A stretch of DNA of 64,000 nucleotides. Origin: Bog-756 sp963710495 (GTDB taxonomy: Bacteria > Actinomycetota > Acidimicrobiia > Acidimicrobiales > RAAP-2). Shown piece by piece: positions 17,177 through 26,435 of the stretch. Position 1 is the stretch's first letter, and each line of letters starts with the position of its first letter. The position numbers were made by a program, and so were the translations under genes. The DNA is taken from assembly GCA_963710495.1 (NCBI GenBank), contig CAVQAI010000016.1, positions 62,001 through 126,000 on the forward strand, written 5' to 3'. The notes under the pieces were generated by a model. That model was not told the origin of the DNA. It worked only from the letters and a program-made list of their open reading frames with translations, and searched no databases.

Positions 17177-17204
17177 ACGCTAGCAGCCCCCCACCGAGAA
17201 TCAA
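17177..17204 (-). promoter_or_regulatory. Probable cold-shock gene promoter
   Basis: On the minus strand TTGATT (17199-17204), 16 bases, TAGCGT (17177-17182). This leaves a leader of about 115-120 bases before the GTG, unlike the leaderless genes elsewhere in the window. Confidence 0.5.
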
Positions 17205-17242
17205 CTTTCCCGGCCGACCCCGAATCCCTGTTCACACTACGT

Positions 17243-18637
17243 TCATCGTCGCCGGACCCGCGTCCCGTCCGGCCCGTCCTCGACCAGCCAGCCGGCCTCC
17301 TCCAGCTCGGCGCGAATGGCGTCGGCCGTGGGCCAGTCACTCGCCGCCCGGGCCTCGTCCCTTCGGCGCACCTTGTCGGCGGCGTCGGGATCGATGGCAT
17401 CGGGTCGCGGTCCGCCGAGCGGCAGGCCCAGCGCGGCACCGAGGAGCCCGGCCGTGCGCGCCGACCGCGTCGCCGACGCGGTGTCGCCGGCATCGGCGGC
17501 AGCATTGGCCCGCCGGACGAGATCGAACACCACCGCCAACGCCCCGGGCGTGTCGAGGTCGGCATCCATGTGGTTCCGGAACCGCTCGAGCGCCTCGCCG
17601 TCGAGCCCGTCGTCGGCATCCCCGGACGCCACCACGGGACCGTCGGCCAGCAGATCGGCCAGCGCGAAGCGCCGGGCCAGCTCGTCCAATCGGGCCAGCC
17701 CGGACTCGGCGTCGCGCACCGTGTCGGGGGTGACCTCCAGGGGCGACCGGTAGTGCGAGCGCAGGACGAGGAGCCGGTAGGCACGGGGGTCGCTGCGGGA
17801 CAGCAGGTCGTCGAGCGAGGTGAAGTTGCCCAGGGACTTGGACATCTTCTCGCCCTCGACCATCACGAACCCGTTGTGCATCCAGTGACGGGCGAACCGC
17901 CGCCCGACGGCGACGGCCTGAGCCCGCTCGTTCTCGTGGTGCGGGAAGACGAGGTCCAGTCCCCCACCGTGCAGGTCGAACCCTTCGCCCAGCAGGTCGA
18001 GGGACATCACCACGCATTCGGTGTGCCAGCCGGGCCGCCCCGGGCCCCACGGCGACACCCAGGTCGGCTCGCCCGGCTTGGCCTTCTTCCACAGGGCGAA
18101 GTCGAGGGGGGAACGCTTCTCCTGGTCGGTCTCGACGCGCGCCCCGGCCCGCAGCGACTCGAGCGGCTGGTGGGCCAGCAACCCGTACCCGGGCACGTCG
18201 GCCACCGACAGGTACACGCCGTCACCGGTCTCGTAGGCGACCCCGCGCCCGACCAGTTCGGCGATGAGCTCGACCATCCGATCGACGTAAGCGGTGGCGT
18301 GGGGCGACTCGTCCGGCCGCAGCACGCCCAATGCGTCCATGGCCGCCCACCACGCCGCCTCGTTGGCCGCGGTCAGCTCCGACGGTTCGATGCCGCGCTC
18401 GGACGCCCGCTCGATGATGTTGTCCTCGATGTCGGTGATGTTGGAGACGTAGGTGACCTGGAGGCCGGTGAAGATCAGGTAGCGCCGGAGGACGTCGAAC
18501 ACCAGTGAGAACCGGCCATGGCCGATGTGGGGCGTGTCGTAGACCGTGGGGCCGCAAACGTACATGGACGCCCGGCCGGGCTGACGCAACCGAAGCGGTG
18601 CCAGGTCGCCGGTGGCGGTGTCGTGGAGCCGGAACAC
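17243..18637 (-). CDS. cysS: Cysteinyl-tRNA synthetase
   Basis: A 464-residue class I aminoacyl-tRNA synthetase. Cys28 in the MYVCGPTVYD segment is the first zinc ligand; HIGH is at 37-40; further zinc ligands are in WHTECVVMS and FPHHENERAQ; the KMSKS loop reads KMSKSLGN. It charges tRNA-Cys. The product starts VFRLHDTATGD from GTG at 18637, the usual CysS beginning. Longer frames upstream would run into valS. The start lies 7 bases past a TACCGT -10 box, suggesting a leaderless mRNA. Confidence 0.93.
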   Translation of the reverse strand: MFRLHDTATGDLAPLRLRQPGRASMYVCGPTVYDTPHIGHGRFSLVFDVLRRYLIFTGLQVTYVSNITDIEDNIIERASERGIEPSELTAANEAAWWAAMDALGVLRPDESPHATAYVDRMVELIAELVGRGVAYETGDGVYLSVADVPGYGLLAHQPLESLRAGARVETDQEKRSPLDFALWKKAKPGEPTWVSPWGPGRPGWHTECVVMSLDLLGEGFDLHGGGLDLVFPHHENERAQAVAVGRRFARHWMHNGFVMVEGEKMSKSLGNFTSLDDLLSRSDPRAYRLLVLRSHYRSPLEVTPDTVRDAESGLARLDELARRFALADLLADGPVVASGDADDGLDGEALERFRNHMDADLDTPGALAVVFDLVRRANAAADAGDTASATRSARTAGLLGAALGLPLGGPRPDAIDPDAADKVRRRDEARAASDWPTADAIRAELEEAGWLVEDGPDGTRVRRR

Positions 18638-18643
18638 GCAGGG

Positions 18644-18650
18644 TACGGTA
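18644..18650. promoter_or_regulatory. Overlapping divergent -10 elements for cysS and valS
   Basis: The heptamer TACGGTA reads TACGGT forward (18644-18649), 9 bases before the valS ATG, and TACCGT in reverse (18645-18650), 7 bases before the cysS GTG. The -35 regions would lie inside the opposite gene and are weak. Confidence 0.5.
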
Positions 18651-18658
18651 ACCCGATC

Positions 18659-21274
18659 ATGACGACAGACGTGACCGGCTCGGCGGGCCGGGTGACCAGG
18701 GGATCCGGGGTGCCGGACAAGCCGGCCCTCGAGGGGCTCGAGGCCACCTGGTCGGCGCAGTGGGAGAGCGACGGCACCTACCGCTTCGATGCCACCGCCG
18801 AGCGCTCGACGGTGTATTCCATCGACACGCCTCCGCCCACGGTGTCGGGCTCGCTCCACATCGGCCACGTCTTCTCCTACACCCACACCGATGCCGTGGC
18901 CCGCTTCCAGCGCATGCGCGGGCGAGCCGTCTTCTATCCGATGGGGTTCGACGACAACGGACTGGCGACCGAGCGGCGCGTGCAGAACTACTTCGGCGTC
19001 CGCTGCGATCCCACCCTCCCCTTCGACCCCGACTTCGTGCCGCCCGAGGAGCCCGGGAAGGAGCCGGTGTCCATCTCGCGCCCCAACTTCGTGGCCCTGT
19101 GCCAGCAGCTCACCACCGAGGACGAGCAGGTCTTCGAACACCTGTGGCGGATGCTCGGGCTGTCGGTCGACTGGTCACGTTGCTACACCACCGTCTCCGA
19201 ACACGCCCAGCTGGTCTCCCAACGGGGCTTCCTCCGTCTGGTCGAGCGCGGCCAGGTCGAGCAGCGCACCGCGCCCACCTTGTGGGACATCGACTTCCGG
19301 ACGGCGGTGTCCCAAGCCGAGCTCGAGGACCGGGACCGCCCGGGCGCCTACCACCGGCTGCGGTTCACCCGGGTCGGCGGCTCGGGAACGGTGGACATCG
19401 AGACCACCCGGCCCGAACTGCTCCCGGCCTGTGTGGCCCTCGTCGCCCATCCCGGGGACGACCGCTACCGGGCCCTGTTCGGCACCGAGGTCCACACCCC
19501 GCTGTTCGGCGTGCGGGTGCCGGTCCTCGCCCACGAGCTGGCCGACCCCGACAAGGGGTCGGGCATCGCCATGATCTGCACCTTCGGCGACACCACCGAC
19601 GTGGTCTGGTGGCGCGAGCTCTCGCTGCCCACCCGGGCCATCGTCGGGCGGGACGGTCGCCTGTTGCCGGTTCCCTGGGGCGAGCCGGGCTGGGAGTCGG
19701 ACCACCCCGGGGAGGCGGCCGACGCCTACGCCGAGCTGGCCGGCCAGACGGTCCGCCAGGCGCAGGTCCGCATCGTCGAGGCGTTGGCCCGCACCGGCGC
19801 CCTGGTCGGTGAGCCCCGGCCGATCACCCACCCGGTCCGCTTCTACGAGAAGGGCGAGCGGCCCCTCGAGATCGTGACGTCGCGGCAGTGGTTCGTCGCC
19901 ACCCTCCCCTTGCGCGAGCGGCTGCTCGCCCGCGGCCAGGAGCTCAACTGGTACCCGACCTACATGGCCCACCGCTACCGGGCCTGGGTGGAGGGGCTGA
20001 ACGCCGACTGGAACATCAGCCGGCAGCGGTTCTTCGGCGTCCCCTTCCCGGTCTGGTACCCGGTGGACGAGACGGGCGCCACCGTCTTCGACGCCCCGAT
20101 CCTGGCCGGTGAGGACGCCCTCCCGGTCGACCCGTCGACCGACGTGCCCGACGGCTACACCGGGGACCAGCGGGGCCGGTCGGGCGGGTTCGTCGGCGAC
20201 CCCGACGTCATGGACACCTGGGCCACGTCCTCGCTGACTCCGCAGATCGCCGGCGGCTGGCCCGACGACCCCGACCTGTTCGGCCGGGTCTTCCCCATGG
20301 ACCTCCGGCCCCAGGCCCACGACATCATCCGCACCTGGCTGTTCTCGACCATCGTCCGGTCGGAGCTCGAGCACGGTGTGCTGCCCTGGTCGGACGCGGC
20401 CATCTCCGGCTGGGTGCTCGACCCGGACCGCAAGAAGATGTCCAAGTCCCGGGGCAACGTGGTCACCCCGCTGCCGCTGATCGAGCAGCACGGCGCCGAC
20501 GCCGTCCGCTACTGGGCCGCCTCGGGCCGGCCCGGCACCGACACGGCGGTGGACGAGGGCCAGATGAAGGTGGGGCGGCGGTTGGCCATCAAGGTGCTCA
20601 ACGCCTCGCGGTTCACCCTCGGCCGCCTCGACGGTGGCGGCGGAGCAGCCGGGGACCGGACCCCCGGGGCCGTCACCGCGCCGCTCGACCGGGCCATGCT
20701 GGCCCGCCTGGCGCGCGTCATCGACGAGTCGACGACGGCCTTCGAGGAGTACGACTACGCCCGGGCGCTCGAGCGCACGGAGGCCTTCTTCTGGGCGTTC
20801 TGCGACGACTACCTCGAGCTGGTGAAGATCCGCGCCTACGGGGACGCCCGCCAGCCGGGCCCGGCGTCGGCCCAGGCCGCCTTGGCGCTCGCCCTGTCGG
20901 CTCTGCTCCGCCTCTTCGCCCCCGTCCTCCCCTTCGTCACCGAGGAGGTCTGGTCGTGGTGGCAGCCCGGGTCGGTCCACCGCGCCCGGTGGCCCTCGAC
21001 CGACGAGCTCGGGGCGGCGCCGGCCGACGAGGGGGGCGGACCGGTGCTCGAGGTGGCGAGCGACGTGCTGAGCGCGATTCGGGGGGCCAAGACGGAAGCC
21101 CGGCGCTCGATGCGCGCCCCGGTCGCCTCCCTGGAAGTCACCGACACGGCCGAGCGCATCGCCGCACTGGTGACGGCGGAGGCCGACGTGATCGACGCCG
21201 GCGGGGTGCTGTCCATGGCCACAGCCGTGGGCGACGATCCATCGGTCGACGTCGTCCTGCTCGACGAGGGGTGA
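18659..21274 (+). CDS. valS: Valyl-tRNA synthetase
   Basis: An 871-residue class I synthetase. HIGH is at 67-70 (after PPPTVSGSL), the KMSKS loop at 593-597, and the large CP1 insertion that edits mischarged Thr lies between. A C-terminal anticodon-binding domain ends with segments like GAKTEARRSMRAPV. It charges tRNA-Val. The ATG at 18659 is 21 bases from the divergent cysS start; the frame stays open further upstream but that part is antisense to cysS. Confidence 0.95.
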   Translation: MTTDVTGSAGRVTRGSGVPDKPALEGLEATWSAQWESDGTYRFDATAERSTVYSIDTPPPTVSGSLHIGHVFSYTHTDAVARFQRMRGRAVFYPMGFDDNGLATERRVQNYFGVRCDPTLPFDPDFVPPEEPGKEPVSISRPNFVALCQQLTTEDEQVFEHLWRMLGLSVDWSRCYTTVSEHAQLVSQRGFLRLVERGQVEQRTAPTLWDIDFRTAVSQAELEDRDRPGAYHRLRFTRVGGSGTVDIETTRPELLPACVALVAHPGDDRYRALFGTEVHTPLFGVRVPVLAHELADPDKGSGIAMICTFGDTTDVVWWRELSLPTRAIVGRDGRLLPVPWGEPGWESDHPGEAADAYAELAGQTVRQAQVRIVEALARTGALVGEPRPITHPVRFYEKGERPLEIVTSRQWFVATLPLRERLLARGQELNWYPTYMAHRYRAWVEGLNADWNISRQRFFGVPFPVWYPVDETGATVFDAPILAGEDALPVDPSTDVPDGYTGDQRGRSGGFVGDPDVMDTWATSSLTPQIAGGWPDDPDLFGRVFPMDLRPQAHDIIRTWLFSTIVRSELEHGVLPWSDAAISGWVLDPDRKKMSKSRGNVVTPLPLIEQHGADAVRYWAASGRPGTDTAVDEGQMKVGRRLAIKVLNASRFTLGRLDGGGGAAGDRTPGAVTAPLDRAMLARLARVIDESTTAFEEYDYARALERTEAFFWAFCDDYLELVKIRAYGDARQPGPASAQAALALALSALLRLFAPVLPFVTEEVWSWWQPGSVHRARWPSTDELGAAPADEGGGPVLEVASDVLSAIRGAKTEARRSMRAPVASLEVTDTAERIAALVTAEADVIDAGGVLSMATAVGDDPSVDVVLLDEG

Positions 21275-21323
21275 CGGCCCGAGGAGCGGGGACCGGAGCC
21301 GGACGGGGTGCGGTCCCGGCGGA

Positions 21324-22076
21324 TCAGGCCAGGTAGACGCTGAGGGCGGCCTCGGACATCTCCCGGGGGCTCCCCTCTTGCTGGATCCGGCCGTGCACCA
21401 TGATGGCGGCGTGGGTGGCCACCGTCAGGGCGGTCGTGACGAACTGCTCGACCATCAGCACCGTGATGCCCTGGCGGGCCAAGTCACCGACCAGCTCGTA
21501 GAGCTGGCCGACGATGAGCGGGGCGAGGCCCATGGACAGCTCGTCCAGCAGGAGGACCTTGGGCCTCGTGACCAGGGCCCGGGAGATGGCGAGCATCTGC
21601 TGCTCGCCACCGGACAGTGTCCCGGCCATCTGCCGCCGGCGATCCTTGAGGCGAGGGAAGGTGGTGAAGGTGCGCTCCTCCACTTCGGCGACGCCGCCGC
21701 CGCCGCTGTAGGTCCAGATGCGCAAGTTCTCGCGCACGGTGAGGTTGGGGAAGATCCCCCGACCCTCGGGGATGGCGCACAGGCCCTGCCGGGCCAGCTT
21801 TTCGGGGGACGTGTGCCCCACCGGGCGGTCGCCGATCCGCACCTCGCCGGCCGTCGGGCGGATATGGCCGCCGATGACCCGGAGCAGCGTGGACTTTCCG
21901 GCGCCGTTGGGGCCGAGGAGGGCGAAGACGCTCCCGGGGGGGACGGTGAGGTCCACCCCGTGCAACACCTCGATGCGCCCGTAGGCGGCACGCACCCCGC
22001 TGACGGTGATGCCGAGGGCCGGCCGTCCCGTCCCGTCGATCGATCCGACCGGGGCCGCCGGGGCCAGCTCGGTCAC
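21324..22076 (-). CDS. livF: Branched-chain amino acid type ABC transporter ATP-binding protein LivF
   Basis: A 250-residue ATPase with Walker A GPNGAGKS near 54-61, signature LSGGEQQM, Walker B LLLDE and the LivF-type ending (SVYLA). It energises uptake together with LivG. GTG start at 22076 overlaps the livG stop by 4 bases. Last gene of the importer operon; convergent with valS across 49 bases. The true substrate may be another hydrophobic or amide compound, since this family is broad. Confidence 0.92.
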   Translation of the reverse strand: MTELAPAAPVGSIDGTGRPALGITVSGVRAAYGRIEVLHGVDLTVPPGSVFALLGPNGAGKSTLLRVIGGHIRPTAGEVRIGDRPVGHTSPEKLARQGLCAIPEGRGIFPNLTVRENLRIWTYSGGGGVAEVEERTFTTFPRLKDRRRQMAGTLSGGEQQMLAISRALVTRPKVLLLDELSMGLAPLIVGQLYELVGDLARQGITVLMVEQFVTTALTVATHAAIMVHGRIQQEGSPREMSEAALSVYLA

Positions 22077-22963
22077 GGCCCCGCCGCCGGGGACACTTCC
22101 GTCGCCGGGCCGGCAGCCGACGGCGCCGTCACCTCGCCGAGGTAGGCGGCCTGGACCATCGGATTGTCCCGGATCTCGTGGGGAGCCCCCGAGGCGATGA
22201 TGTCGCCGAAGTCGAGCACGTGGATGCGATCGCACACCCGCATGACGAGCTCCATGTCGTGCTCGACCAGCAGGACGGCCATGCCCTCGGCCGCCAGCTT
22301 AGACAGCAGGTCCCCGAGGGCGGTCGACTCCGACTCGTCGAGGCCCGAGCCGGGCTCGTCGAGCAGGAGGAGCTTCGGCCCGATGGCGAGGGCCCGGGCC
22401 AACTCGACCATGCGGGCCAGCCCGGTCGGCATGGAGGACGACTGCCGGTCGGCCAGACCGAGGAGGCCCACCCCGGAGAGCAGCCGCTCACAAGCAGCCG
22501 GGTCGGCGGCGATCCCGGCGGCGACCCCGTCGAGGTCCGTGGTCGGCTCGGCGTTGCGGGGGCCCCGGCGGCGGGAGGCCATCCTTCCGAGGCGGTCGCG
22601 GTCCCACCACTTGGCCGTCGACTCCAGCCCCACCTGGACGTTCTCGCCGGCGGTCAACGTGCCGAACAGCTCGAGGCGCTGGAAGGTGCGGGCCAGTCCG
22701 AGGCGCGCCCGGCGGTGGGGCTTCATCCCGGTGACGTCGGTGTCGAACAGGTGCACGGTGCCCCGATCCGGAGCCTGCAACCCGCTGATGACGTTGAACA
22801 AGGTGGTCTTGCCCGCCCCGTTCGGCCCGATCAGCCCGGTGACCATCCCAGGCGGCACCGAGAGGCTGACCGAGGTGAGGGCCGAGACACCACCGAACTG
22901 GACGGCCACCTCCGAGACGGTGAGGACCGCCGTTCCCTCCACCGGCGCGTCACCCGGCGGCAC
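22073..22963 (-). CDS. livG: Branched-chain amino acid type ABC transporter ATP-binding protein LivG
   Basis: A 296-residue ATPase with Walker A GPNGAGKTT and Walker B LLLLDEPGSGLDE. The signature position, normally LSxGQ or LPYGQ in LivG, reads MPTGLARMVELARALA, so the usual Gln is replaced by Leu. A 30-residue basic insertion (RLGRMASRRRG region) sits before it. It overlaps the permease gene by 14 bases. ATP hydrolysis could rely on the partner LivF signature; that is inference. Confidence 0.9.
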   Translation of the reverse strand: MPPGDAPVEGTAVLTVSEVAVQFGGVSALTSVSLSVPPGMVTGLIGPNGAGKTTLFNVISGLQAPDRGTVHLFDTDVTGMKPHRRARLGLARTFQRLELFGTLTAGENVQVGLESTAKWWDRDRLGRMASRRRGPRNAEPTTDLDGVAAGIAADPAACERLLSGVGLLGLADRQSSSMPTGLARMVELARALAIGPKLLLLDEPGSGLDESESTALGDLLSKLAAEGMAVLLVEHDMELVMRVCDRIHVLDFGDIIASGAPHEIRDNPMVQAAYLGEVTAPSAAGPATEVSPAAGP

Positions 22964-24890
22964 GGGTCTCGCCTCTCATCACAGCGGGAGCCAGGGCCTC
23001 GGGCACCGAGGACGGCATGGCGGCCGTTGAACGCCTGACCCACGGCAGGTTGACGTGGAGGGCTTCGATGCCGAGGATGCCATTGGCCGCCCGACCGATC
23101 AGGATGATCCCGGCGCCGGCGAAGATGCCGAGCGAGTGGGGCGACCACTGGTTGAGGACGACGTAGGTGAGGGCGGCGAGGAAGGCGCCGGACACGGTGC
23201 GGATGCCCCAGATGGTGACGAACAGGACGAAGATGATGCCGCCGAAGAAGTCGAAGTCGGAGGTGCCCACGGTCTGCTGGACGGTGCCGTAGAGGGCACC
23301 GGCCAGGCCCGCCATGCCGGCGGCGATGGCGAAGACGGCAACCTTGGTCACGCCGATGTCGAGCCCGACCGTGGCGTAGGCGGCCGGCGAGTCGTTGAGC
23401 GCCACCAGGCGCCGGCCGAACATGCTGCGCCGGATGGCCAGCACCAGCCAGGCGCAGGCCACGAAGAAGGCGGTCACCATGAGGAACTCGGCGCTGTCAC
23501 CGCCGAACGACAGGCCGGGCAGGATGATCCGGCCCACGTTGAGGCCGCCACCCTCCCCGAAGATGTGGGAATCGGTGAAGAAGCCGTTGGCCACGGCGTC
23601 GGCGAAGGCGAAGGTGGCCAGGGCCAGGTAGAGGTCGCGCAGCCGGATGGTGGGCAGCGCCACCAGCGCCCCGACGGCGGCGCAGATGAGCGTGGCCGCC
23701 ACCAGGCCCAGCAGCGACCCGCCGCCGGCCACCTTGCCCATCACGAAGGCGCCGATCCCCATGAAGGAGAACTGGCAGAGCGAGACCTGCCCGGAGTAGC
23801 CGGTCAGCAACACCAGCGAGAGCCCGACGATGCCGAGGGTCATGACCACGCCGCCGAGGGTGAGCACCGTGGTCCCCCGGAAGGCCGTGTTGTCGAAGCC
23901 CACGGCGAAGGCCACGGCCACGGCCACGAAGGCCACTCCGGCCACGAGCGACTCGCCGGCGCCGGCCACCCGGGGCGCCGCCACCGTGGTCAGCAGGCCG
24001 GTGGCCCGGATCCGGACCGAGGGCAGGGTGACCAGGGCGATGAACAAGAACACCATGGGCAGGGCCAGGGTCACGTCGGGGACCAGGCTCTGGGGCAGGT
24101 GGGGCAGCACGTAGATGACGGTGTAGTTGTAGGCCAGGCCGATCCCGATGGCGGCGACGAAGGTGACCGAGATGCTCTTCAGTCGGCCCATGATGGCGGC
24201 GGCATAGGCGTTCACCACCAACAGGGTCATGGCCGGGACGTTGATCCCGGTGGTCTGCGTCGGGGCCAGCAGCACGCCGGCCAAGGCGGCCAGGACGAAC
24301 CCCAGGATCCACCCGTACTGGCTCATCCGGTTGGGCGAGGCGCCGGACATGGCCAGCAGCCCCGGGTCGTCGACCACGGCCCGCAGGGCAAAACCCGTCC
24401 GGGTGGAGTACAGGAGCAGCCGCAGCCCGACGGCCACGGCCAGCGCCACGCCGATGAGGAGCACCTCCTGGTACTGGATGTTGATGCCGAGCAGGCGGAA
24501 CTGGCCCGGCACCATGTTGTTCACCGAGTAGTTGAGGGTCGGGTCCCAGACGACGAGGGCGAGGCCGGTCAGGATGACCATGAGCCCGAGCGTGACCATG
24601 ACCGGGCGCTCCGGCGACGCCCCGTGCAACCGGCGCATGAGCACCCGCTCGACCACGGCTCCGGAGAGGGGTGCGCCGACCACCAGGATGACCACCAGCG
24701 CCACCAGCACCGGGACGTGGTGGGCCGAGACGAGGTCCCAGTAGCAGAAGGCGGCGATCATCCCGATGGCGCCTACGGCGAAGTTGAAGACCCCCGAGGT
24801 CGTGTACGTCACGACCAGGCCAGTGGCGGCAATGGCGTACCCGGCCCCGAGCATGACCCCGAAGATGGTGTACTGGAGAAAGCTGCTCAC
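22950..24890 (-). CDS. Fused LivH-LivM permease of a branched-chain amino acid type ABC importer
   Basis: A 646-residue membrane protein combining two permease subunits usually made separately. Residues about 1-300 match LivH (opens SSFLQYTIFGVMLGAGYAI; ends near LPSVRIRAT) and residues about 310-620 match LivM, with its GYSGQVSLCQFSFMGIGAF segment near 370 and the RDLYLALATFAFA segment. About 17-18 membrane segments are expected. The fusion fixes a 1:1 ratio. It follows the binding-protein gene by 57 bases. Confidence 0.92.
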   Translation of the reverse strand: MSSFLQYTIFGVMLGAGYAIAATGLVVTYTTSGVFNFAVGAIGMIAAFCYWDLVSAHHVPVLVALVVILVVGAPLSGAVVERVLMRRLHGASPERPVMVTLGLMVILTGLALVVWDPTLNYSVNNMVPGQFRLLGINIQYQEVLLIGVALAVAVGLRLLLYSTRTGFALRAVVDDPGLLAMSGASPNRMSQYGWILGFVLAALAGVLLAPTQTTGINVPAMTLLVVNAYAAAIMGRLKSISVTFVAAIGIGLAYNYTVIYVLPHLPQSLVPDVTLALPMVFLFIALVTLPSVRIRATGLLTTVAAPRVAGAGESLVAGVAFVAVAVAFAVGFDNTAFRGTTVLTLGGVVMTLGIVGLSLVLLTGYSGQVSLCQFSFMGIGAFVMGKVAGGGSLLGLVAATLICAAVGALVALPTIRLRDLYLALATFAFADAVANGFFTDSHIFGEGGGLNVGRIILPGLSFGGDSAEFLMVTAFFVACAWLVLAIRRSMFGRRLVALNDSPAAYATVGLDIGVTKVAVFAIAAGMAGLAGALYGTVQQTVGTSDFDFFGGIIFVLFVTIWGIRTVSGAFLAALTYVVLNQWSPHSLGIFAGAGIILIGRAANGILGIEALHVNLPWVRRSTAAMPSSVPEALAPAVMRGETRAAG

Positions 24891-24947
24891 CGAATCATCC
24901 TCGTCCCCCGCGAGCCACCCGACCAGACCTCCGTGCTGTGGGCCCTG

Positions 24948-26255
24948 TCAGGTCCCCGACGGTGGTGTCACGTAGCCGTAGTCGCAACGGTACCCGTTGT
25001 TGGCCGAGACCGGAGTGTCGAGACGCTGGAACTGGCCGCTGACCACTTCGCCGAGCAGGTAGCAATTCCCTTGCGTCTTGGCCGCGACGTTGTTGGCGGC
25101 GATCAGATGGCCGGCGTCGAAGGACGTGACCTTGGACAGGGCCTCGAGCAGGGAGCCCCGGCTGGGGTTGGCGCCGGCATTCGCGAGGGCCTGGGCGAAG
25201 AGCTCCGCCGACACCCACCCGTACATGGTGAAGAGGTCGGCCTTGAAGCCTGGAGAGGCGATGTTGACCCACTTGAGGAAGGTCGACACCGCCGGGACGA
25301 CCGAGGCGTCGGTGCCGAGGTAGAGCGATGCGTTCTGATCCAGGAAGGACCCGTTGACGTTGGCCTGTCCCCCCGAAGCCGGCACCAGATCGTTGCTGTA
25401 GGTGGCGGCACCGAGGATCACAACCGGGTGGAAGTCCTGTTGGGCGAGGTCCTTCATCAGGGCGGGGGCGTACTGCACCGGCAACTGGTCGACGAAGAGC
25501 ATCTTGACGCCGGCGTTCTTCATGGCGATCACGTTCTGGGTGAAGTCGAACTGGGTGGGGGCATAGGTCGGTTCGTAGATCACCTTGTAGCCGACCTTCT
25601 CCAGCACGTACTTCTCCCCGGCCCAGGCCGACTCGGCCGAGGGCATGTCGCCGACCAGCGTGCCCACGGCATCGATGTCGCTGGGGAACCGGTGCCTGAA
25701 GTACTGGAGGGGGCCCTCCTCCCAGCCGTCGTTGAGCGGGACCGGACTGAAGGTGTTGGGCAGCTTGTTGGTGGCCGGATCGAGGACGACCGAGACATTG
25801 GGCATCCCGGGGTTCTGGGCCAGCAGCGCCCCACCGAAGCCGTCCTGGAGCGAGAAGCTCCCGACCGTGGCGAAATCGTTGGTGATGGCGCTCTGGGTCA
25901 GCTGCTTGTTGGTCGCACCAGAATCCCCGTCGTCACCGGTGGTGACCGTGATCTTGCGCCCGTTGACCCCACCGGTCGAGTTGACATAGTCGGCGTAGGC
26001 CTGGACCCCGACGCCGGCCCCCTTGAAGATGGTGGCCCAGTTCACGTTGGCCACCGACACATTCGTCGACGTGATCCCGGTGTGGTCGCTCATGGCGCTG
26101 GCCGGGATGGCCGACCCGCCCGAACCGCCGCTCGTGGTGGTGGTCGACGAGGAGTTGGTGGAGCTGCAGGCCACCCCGGTGATCGCCAGGGCGGCGACCG
26201 TGCTCAACGCGGCGAGACGCGTCTTCCATGATGGGCCCAAAGCTCCCCCTTGCAT
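24948..26255 (-). CDS. Substrate-binding lipoprotein of the Liv-type ABC importer
   Basis: A 435-residue periplasmic-binding protein (Leu/Ile/Val-binding type 1 fold). A signal peptide ends in the lipobox ITGVAC near residue 30, followed by a Ser/Thr linker and the mature domain. It captures the ligand for the permease encoded downstream. Annotated ATG at 26255, but a TTG at 26240 just after GGGGGAG has the better ribosome-binding site and would still include the whole signal peptide. A tandem 25-bp repeat lies 46-95 bases upstream. Confidence 0.9.
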   Translation of the reverse strand: MQGGALGPSWKTRLAALSTVAALAITGVACSSTNSSSTTTTSGGSGGSAIPASAMSDHTGITSTNVSVANVNWATIFKGAGVGVQAYADYVNSTGGVNGRKITVTTGDDGDSGATNKQLTQSAITNDFATVGSFSLQDGFGGALLAQNPGMPNVSVVLDPATNKLPNTFSPVPLNDGWEEGPLQYFRHRFPSDIDAVGTLVGDMPSAESAWAGEKYVLEKVGYKVIYEPTYAPTQFDFTQNVIAMKNAGVKMLFVDQLPVQYAPALMKDLAQQDFHPVVILGAATYSNDLVPASGGQANVNGSFLDQNASLYLGTDASVVPAVSTFLKWVNIASPGFKADLFTMYGWVSAELFAQALANAGANPSRGSLLEALSKVTSFDAGHLIAANNVAAKTQGNCYLLGEVVSGQFQRLDTPVSANNGYRCDYGYVTPPSGT

Positions 26256-26300
26256 GCGATGTGGGACCGGGGGGACCGACCGCGTCCGTCCCCCCGGCTC

Positions 26301-26350
26301 GAATACGTGACCCTACGTCAGAAATGAATATGTGACTCTACGTCAGAAAC
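26301..26350 (-). repeat. Two tandem 25-bp repeats, probable operator of the Liv importer
   Basis: Copies at 26301-26325 and 26326-26350 match at 22 of 25 positions. On the minus strand each contains TGACGTAG(A/G)GTCAC, an inverted repeat TGAC-N5-GTCA. The core TGACGTAGGGTC recurs upstream of the propeller lipoprotein near 30533-30544. Confidence 0.7.
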
Positions 26351-26435
26351 GCGCCCGTGTGTCTAGCACCGGAGGCCCGGTCCCGGACGAAAGCCGAGGT
26401 CACCAACGGTCCGGCCCGTCAGTGGGCCCGGCCCG

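Noticed and set aside
15836..18508. 890-residue open frame on the plus strand
   Set aside because: Runs antisense across acd, csp and cysS; no family features.
23055..26231. 1058-residue open frame on the plus strand
   Set aside because: Antisense to the Liv importer, rich in His/Gly/Glu/Arg with no domain; a GC-bias shadow frame.
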